A DNA stretch of 10,794 nt, from NCBI GenBank assembly GCA_020435185.1, contig JAGRAA010000156.1, forward strand, positions 1-10,794, read 5' to 3'. A program made the position numbers and the translations under genes. Below, piece after piece: positions 6,718 to 10,794 of the stretch. The notes below the pieces were generated by a model. That model did no database searches. It saw only the letters and a list, made by a program, of their open reading frames with translations, and was not told the origin of the DNA. This DNA is from Bdellovibrionales bacterium. GTDB lineage: Bacteria; Bdellovibrionota; Bdellovibrionia; Bdellovibrionales; UBA1609. Position 1 is the first letter of the stretch; each line of letters opens with the position of its first letter.

Positions 6718-7599
6718 TTATCGGAAAGTCCATTTGTTAGAATAGATGACGTATGACCACAAATTGATTAAGGCTAATTTAATTTTTTTATGAGCGCCTC
6801 GTTCCCACAAATGAATGATTCGTACATCAGGATGATAAAGGGTTCGAGAGACCTCAAGGGTTTCTCTAGTGATGTCAGCATCTTCCAAATAGAGAAAGTA
6901 TTTTTCATCAAAACCGTTGATTTGACGAATGACAGTATTGCGGAAAAACATGAAGCATCCCGTTAAATAGGGAGCGTCCCAAATGGGTTGATCGTAATCC
7001 TTCTCTCTCATTTCGAATCGGTCGATGAGGGGTTTTAGTTTTTTCTTCAAAAAATGAGGGGCGAAAGATCGAAGGAAAAGAATTAAAAAGGTTGGATTTT
7101 GTTTAACCAGATAATGCCTCTCTCCATCTAATCCTGTGACTTGGGGGCTCAATAAACCGACGTGTGGATGCTGCGACATACATTGGGTGCATTTGTGCAG
7201 CGTATCTTTTTCAAGGTAAACATCTGGATTGAGAACCAAATTGTATTCACAAGGATCTTCTAGAAGCGAAATATTATGAGCTCTGCCAAAGCCTATATTA
7301 TTTTTGGTTTTAATAAGACGAATATATCTGCATCCAGACTCACTGAGAAGTTTAAGCCTTTCTTGTACAATGTTAAAAAAATCGTCGTTAGGGCTGTTAT
7401 CAATGATGTCTAAGTAAACGACCCATTTGGAGGATTGTTCTAAAAGATAGAGTACAGACCTCTCTAAATGAAAGAGAACCTGGTTGAAGACCTCCGCGGG
7501 AGGGCAAAAAGTTACAATTGAAATTTTTACTATCAATTGATCCTTTTGGGGAGACCCCCAGGTCTTAGACTTAGAAATTCTGTTGATTATATTTGGCAC
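6718..7599 (-). CDS. Family 2 glycosyltransferase, likely rhamnosyltransferase (WbbL-like)
   Basis: This is a cytosolic or membrane-associated GT2 enzyme that probably adds L-rhamnose from dTDP-L-rhamnose to a lipid-linked glycan. KISIVTF (25-31) opens the fold. NNIGFGRAHN (100-109) and LNPDVYLE (123-130, the metal/donor site in place of a strict DxD) follow. TGCFMFFR (213-220), GFDEKYFLYLEDADI (229-243) and HLWERGAHK (263-271) are the usual later motifs of the WbbL/RfbF-like rhamnosyltransferases. The longest frame starts at GTG 7599 with no visible ribosome site. An in-frame TTG at 7536 (residue 22) has AAGGA four bases upstream and would give the family's usual short N-terminus, so the real start may be there. 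It lies just upstream of the rml genes on the same strand, which supports rhamnose as donor. Family assignment is secure; the donor is inferred. Confidence 0.88.
   Translation of the reverse strand: MPNIINRISKSKTWGSPQKDQLIVKISIVTFCPPAEVFNQVLFHLERSVLYLLEQSSKWVVYLDIIDNSPNDDFFNIVQERLKLLSESGCRYIRLIKTKNNIGFGRAHNISLLEDPCEYNLVLNPDVYLEKDTLHKCTQCMSQHPHVGLLSPQVTGLDGERHYLVKQNPTFLILFLRSFAPHFLKKKLKPLIDRFEMREKDYDQPIWDAPYLTGCFMFFRNTVIRQINGFDEKYFLYLEDADITRETLEVSRTLYHPDVRIIHLWERGAHKKIKLALINLWSYVIYSNKWTFR
7541..7545 (-). promoter_or_regulatory. Possible ribosome site for an alternative TTG start (7536)
   Basis: AAGGA on the - strand precedes an in-frame TTG at 7536-7534 by four bases. The upstream GTG at 7599 has only AGTAATAAGTA before it. 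If the - strand promoter near 7611-7638 is real, its transcript would begin almost at that GTG, which favours TTG. Confidence 0.4.
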
Positions 7600-7609
7600 T
7601 ACTTATTAC

Positions 7610-7615
7610 TATAAT
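7610..7615 (+). promoter_or_regulatory. Candidate -10 box for the GT2-flippase gene
   Basis: TATAAT is a perfect -10 hexamer about 34 bases before the GTG start, inside the 49-base gap between divergent genes. No good -35 stands 16-18 bases upstream; TTGATT at 7583-7588 is 21 bases away. It may be a weak or activated promoter. Confidence 0.4.
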
Positions 7616-7638
7616 AGATCTTTGTAGTTTTGTAGCAA
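7611..7638 (-). promoter_or_regulatory. Candidate divergent promoter for the GT2-rml block
   Basis: On the - strand TTGCTA (7638-7633; four of six) is followed after 16 bases by TATTAT (7616-7611; five of six). The -10 box overlaps the + strand TATAAT almost completely, so the two promoters would compete for polymerase. Confidence 0.38.
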
Positions 7639-7648
7639 TTAATTTCTC

Positions 7649-10135
7649 GTGAGGAGTGGCACAATCGGTGAACCTAAGGTAGGCATAGTTTTAGCCACTT
7701 TTAACCCTAACCCAGATTTTTTTGCTCAACAGATAGAGAGTATAAAAAAGCAAACACATAAAAATTGGATCTGCTATGTTCAGGATGATTTATCTAATGA
7801 AGCCTATGAATCGATCATTCGCTCCAATATAGATAGTGATCATCGTTTTGTGTACCAACAAAACTTGAAGAATATAGGGGTTTATCACAACTTTGAAAAA
7901 GGCATTCGTGCCATCTTGACCGAGAATGTAGAATATATAGCGTTGTCAGATCAAGATGATATCTGGGAAGAAAATAAATTAGAAGTGCTTGTGGAGGCTA
8001 TATCTGAGAACCCAAACATCAAGTTGGTTCACAGTGATGCTAGAATTATCGATTCGAATAATAAAAGGATTTCAGAGTCTTTATGGCAGATTGAAAAAAG
8101 AAGAATAGATTTGGATTCTCCTGTATCTTTAATCTATAGAAATATCGTGACGGGATGTACGACCTTGTTTTGTACTGAGCTAGCGCATGTGGCCCTTCCT
8201 TTTCCAGTGCAAGGAAAGAAAGTGGGGTTTCATCACGATCTATGGTTGGCGCTGTGTGCGACCACCATAGGAAAAATAAAACCCGTTCACTCCACTTTAG
8301 TCAACTATCGCGAGCATGGCCATAACGTAGTAGGTCCAAGTAGAACTCAGGGATTGGATATTTTTCGATTTTTAAAACTTAGTAGTGAGGTGGCGGAACC
8401 TTATTTTTACAGAATAAAAGTCGCAGAAGGGTTTCATCGTATTTGTAAAAGTTCAAAAGAAAAACTATTGATAGGTCTTCTATTCAATAGATTTCCCACT
8501 TTCGGAGTCTTCAGCTTTTTTGTGGCGTTTTACTACCTATGCTCCAGTTATTCTTATTTTCGCACTATTATGGGTATGGCGGTTAGAAAATTTCATTTTT
8601 CGATTCTTACTCCTGTCTTATTGATCAAGGATAGATCTTATCAAAAAAAAGAGGTTCGACCGGCTCATAAATTAATAGGAAATTCTTCTTATACGTTAAT
8701 GGGAATGTTTTTGCCCAGTATACTAGGGCTGTTAGTTATTCCAAGTTTGATAAAAAATATGGGACTTTCGAGCTTTGCAGTGCTTAGCTTTTCTTGGGTT
8801 TTTGTATCTTATGTGATGATTTTAGAGTTAGGGGCTGGCAAGGCTATCACTCAGAGTATATCAGAAGCTTTGTCTCAAAAAAAAGAAAAATCTTTGGAAT
8901 GGGTAGGTTCGGCTTTATTGATTTTATTGAGCATAAACGCAGTGGTTTCTGGCTTGTTGTACTATTTTTCTCCTTATCTAGTCGATAAGGTGTTTCAAAT
9001 TCCTGAAGGATTTGAAGAAGAAACAAAATTGTCTATACAGTATGTTGCCTTATTTATGACTGTTATCAACGTAACAGCCGTGTTTAAAGGAGTGTTGGAG
9101 GCCTTTGGGAACTTTAGGCAATCTAATTTTGTTCAGTTAGGAATTGGAGTGGGGAATTTTTTGATCCCAGGAATTTTGTGTTTCTTTGGGGTGTCCGCTT
9201 CAAATCTAGTTTTAGGAATTATGATTTCAAGAGTTTTAGCATTAACTATTTTGTTTTTTTATGCAGCCAAATATTTGCCACTTAATAGGGGATGCTTAAA
9301 CCTTCGAAGGCCTGAACTGTTTAAGCTTTTTAAATTTAGCGGTTGGATAGGGATTTCTTATTTAGTAATTATAGCGATGGTTTATTTAGATAGATTTGTT
9401 TTAGCCTACTTTTTGCCGATTACCTTATTAGTTTATATTTCAACTCCTTTTGAGATTATTCATCGAGCAAATATGCTTCCTTTTTCCATTGCAAAGGCTA
9501 TTTTACCTTATTTTTCTTATTTGCGATTGAACAAGCCCCAAAGCTTATTGAGAAGCTACGTATTGTCGGTACATGGTTTGTATTTGATTTTATTTCCATT
9601 GTTATTTTTTATAGGGTACTTTTCAATGGAGCTTGTGAAGGTATGGTTAGGGGAAGATTTCTCAAGAAAATCATATGGCTTAGTCACGCTGGTGAGCTTA
9701 GGGGTTTTATTGAATACCATGTATCATCTCCCCATGACCCATTTGCAAAGCATTGGCAAGGCAAGCACATCGGGAAAAATTCATTTGATGATGATCCCGG
9801 TACATATAATCATTGCTGTTGTAGCTATTCAAAAATTTGGACTAGAAGGAGCTGCCGCAGCTTGGGGAATAAGGAGTTTTATAGAGTCTGGCGCATTGGT
9901 CTATGGGTCTCGAAAACATCTTCCTGAAAACAACAGAATGCTGGAGTTGTTTTTAACTCAATGTTCCCTAGCTATTGTTGCTTGGTCATTTGTTTTTTTA
10001 AATTTTAGTGGATACTATAAAATGTTCATTTTTTTAACTCTGATGCTTGTATACTTTTTCTTGTACTGGAATAAAGTGATATCTAAGTGGGACAGATTGC
10101 GTATTCTTAAAAGATTAAGAGTTAAAGAAGTGTAG
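7649..10135 (+). CDS. GT2 glycosyltransferase fused to Wzx-like O-antigen flippase
   Basis: One uninterrupted 828-codon frame codes for two complete proteins. Residues 10-230 are a GT2 domain: VGIVLATFNPN (11-21), DD at 46-47, SDQDDIW (100-106, metal/donor site), LVHSDARIID (126-135), RNIVTGCTTLF (164-174), HHDLWLAL (195-202) and NYREHGHNVVG (219-229). This resembles the polysaccharide GT2 enzymes often annotated as rhamnosyltransferases. Residues about 340-828 form a polytopic membrane protein starting KLIGNSSYTLMGMFLPSILG. It has around twelve hydrophobic segments and features typical of Wzx/MATE-like lipid-linked oligosaccharide flippases, such as ELGAGKAI (393-400) and FGLEGAAAAWG. Residues 230-340 are a mixed linker with a hydrophobic stretch at 284-299. 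The GTG start lacks a normal ribosome site upstream; a GAGGAG lies just inside it. An in-frame stop at 7640 rules out a longer protein. Flipping and sugar addition would sit on one polypeptide at the inner membrane. Both families are clear; that the fusion is functional is inferred. Confidence 0.85.
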   Translation: MRSGTIGEPKVGIVLATFNPNPDFFAQQIESIKKQTHKNWICYVQDDLSNEAYESIIRSNIDSDHRFVYQQNLKNIGVYHNFEKGIRAILTENVEYIALSDQDDIWEENKLEVLVEAISENPNIKLVHSDARIIDSNNKRISESLWQIEKRRIDLDSPVSLIYRNIVTGCTTLFCTELAHVALPFPVQGKKVGFHHDLWLALCATTIGKIKPVHSTLVNYREHGHNVVGPSRTQGLDIFRFLKLSSEVAEPYFYRIKVAEGFHRICKSSKEKLLIGLLFNRFPTFGVFSFFVAFYYLCSSYSYFRTIMGMAVRKFHFSILTPVLLIKDRSYQKKEVRPAHKLIGNSSYTLMGMFLPSILGLLVIPSLIKNMGLSSFAVLSFSWVFVSYVMILELGAGKAITQSISEALSQKKEKSLEWVGSALLILLSINAVVSGLLYYFSPYLVDKVFQIPEGFEEETKLSIQYVALFMTVINVTAVFKGVLEAFGNFRQSNFVQLGIGVGNFLIPGILCFFGVSASNLVLGIMISRVLALTILFFYAAKYLPLNRGCLNLRRPELFKLFKFSGWIGISYLVIIAMVYLDRFVLAYFLPITLLVYISTPFEIIHRANMLPFSIAKAILPYFSYLRLNKPQSLLRSYVLSVHGLYLILFPLLFFIGYFSMELVKVWLGEDFSRKSYGLVTLVSLGVLLNTMYHLPMTHLQSIGKASTSGKIHLMMIPVHIIIAVVAIQKFGLEGAAAAWGIRSFIESGALVYGSRKHLPENNRMLELFLTQCSLAIVAWSFVFLNFSGYYKMFIFLTLMLVYFFLYWNKVISKWDRLRILKRLRVKEV

Positions 10136-10191
10136 TTATTAGTTGAAAGAATAACGGTAAATTTAAATTAAAAAATTATAGAAAAGATATT

Positions 10192-10794
10192 ATGGAAAAC
10201 AGAAAGAGTTCTTTAAACAAGCATATCGGTATAGTTTTGGCGACCCACAACCCAGAGGCCTTTTTTTTAGAGGAGCAAATCAAGAGTATTAAAAATCAGT
10301 CTCATGACTCTTGGCAGTGTGTGGTAACAGATGATCATAGCTCTGAAGAGAATCTAATTAAAATTAAAGAAATGATAAGGGGCGATGAGCGATTTAAATT
10401 AGTTCATCTTGAAAGAGAATCTGGCGCCTATAAAAATTTTGAGAATGGCTTGGAGAAGCTTCCTGATAATATAGATTATGTGAGTTTTTGTGATCATGAT
10501 GATATATGGGAAGAAAGGAAGCTTGAGGACCTGCTGGAATGTATCGATAGATGCCCTGAAGCAACATTGGTGCATTCCGACGCTACTATTATTGACGGTA
10601 AAGGAAAAGAAATACATAACTCACTTTGGGATTATGAGAGTCGTAATATCAAAAATAGCGAGTTTAGAGATTTATTGATAAGAAATAATGTAACTGGCTG
10701 TACAGCAATGTTTAAAAAAAATGTGATTGACGCGTCTTTGCCCTTTCCGGAGCAGCCGCCTGGATGTAATTTTTTTCATGATCAGTGGGTGGCT
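10192..10794 (+). CDS. Family 2 glycosyltransferase, paralogue of the preceding GT2 domain (3' end cut)
   Basis: An open frame runs from ATG 10192 to the window edge (201 codons, no stop), so the gene is incomplete. The protein starts MENRKSSLNKHIGIVLATHNP and continues with a GT2 core: VTDDHSS, SFCDHDDIWEERKLE (DxDD donor/metal site), TLVHSDATIIDG, RNNVTGCTAMF, LPFPEQPP and FFHDQWVA. The order and wording match the GT2 half of the preceding fusion almost motif for motif, so this is a tandem paralogue, probably with a different acceptor or donor. The ribosome site is weak (AAAAGA a few bases upstream). The 56-base A+T-rich gap from the previous stop shows no terminator, so the two are probably cotranscribed. 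Whether it too continues into a membrane domain cannot be seen. Confidence 0.9.
   Translation, partial: MENRKSSLNKHIGIVLATHNPEAFFLEEQIKSIKNQSHDSWQCVVTDDHSSEENLIKIKEMIRGDERFKLVHLERESGAYKNFENGLEKLPDNIDYVSFCDHDDIWEERKLEDLLECIDRCPEATLVHSDATIIDGKGKEIHNSLWDYESRNIKNSEFRDLLIRNNVTGCTAMFKKNVIDASLPFPEQPPGCNFFHDQWVA

Noticed and set aside
6665..6723. CGATAA/TTATCG inverted pair flanking the gap before rmlC
   Set aside because: Six-base arms 47 bases apart are expected by chance; no target duplication or element lies between them.
7552..7565. AGACC-CCCA-GGTCT hairpin near the start of the rhamnosyltransferase gene
   Set aside because: It has five pairs only, lies within possible coding sequence, and no known riboswitch or attenuator pattern surrounds it.
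10399..10678. Short open frames overlapping the final GT2 on both strands
   Set aside because: The GT2 frame from 10192 to the end explains this stretch with clear family motifs.

Overview
The window is a surface-polysaccharide (O-antigen or capsule type) biosynthesis region from an A+T-rich bacterium, probably Gram-negative. Evidence for this is the complete dTDP-L-rhamnose gene set, several family 2 glycosyltransferases (GT2), a GT-C type membrane glycosyltransferase and a Wzx-like flippase. Coding density is very high and no intergenic gap exceeds about 105 bases. I see no tRNA, rRNA, CRISPR array, insertion sequence or phage gene. The sequence alone does not fix the genus.

Left block (1-2294, + strand). 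The window opens inside the 3' end of a GT2 gene of the polyprenyl-phosphate-sugar synthase type. Three bases later a 694-residue protein begins. It joins a multi-spanning GT-C-like membrane domain to a cytosolic P-loop kinase of the phosphoribulokinase/uridine kinase family. A polyprenyl-P-sugar synthase beside a GT-C enzyme is a natural donor-maker/donor-user pair. The kinase extension is unexpected.

Middle block (2301-7599, - strand). Read in its own direction the order is a rhamnosyltransferase-like GT2, then rmlC, rmlD, rmlB, a HAD-phosphatase-like gene and rmlA. The last two genes of the rmlC-D-B part and the HAD gene overlap their upstream neighbours (by 23, 22 and 4 bases), so this is a tight operon. 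It should turn glucose-1-phosphate into dTDP-L-rhamnose, which the GT2 would use. The HAD protein is not needed for that route. It has an unrecognised N-terminal half and lacks the zinc-binding Cys/His loop of GmhB-type phosphatases. Matching promoter-like elements sit in front of rmlC and rmlA.

Right block (7649-10794, + strand). This block is divergent from the middle one across about 50 bases with overlapping -10 boxes. An 828-residue protein fuses a GT2 domain of the SDQDDIW type to a full Wzx-like flippase. It is followed by a second, paralogous GT2 cut by the window end.

The best candidates for something undescribed are the two fusions (GT-C + PRK-like kinase and GT2 + Wzx) and the HAD protein with the unknown N-terminal domain.
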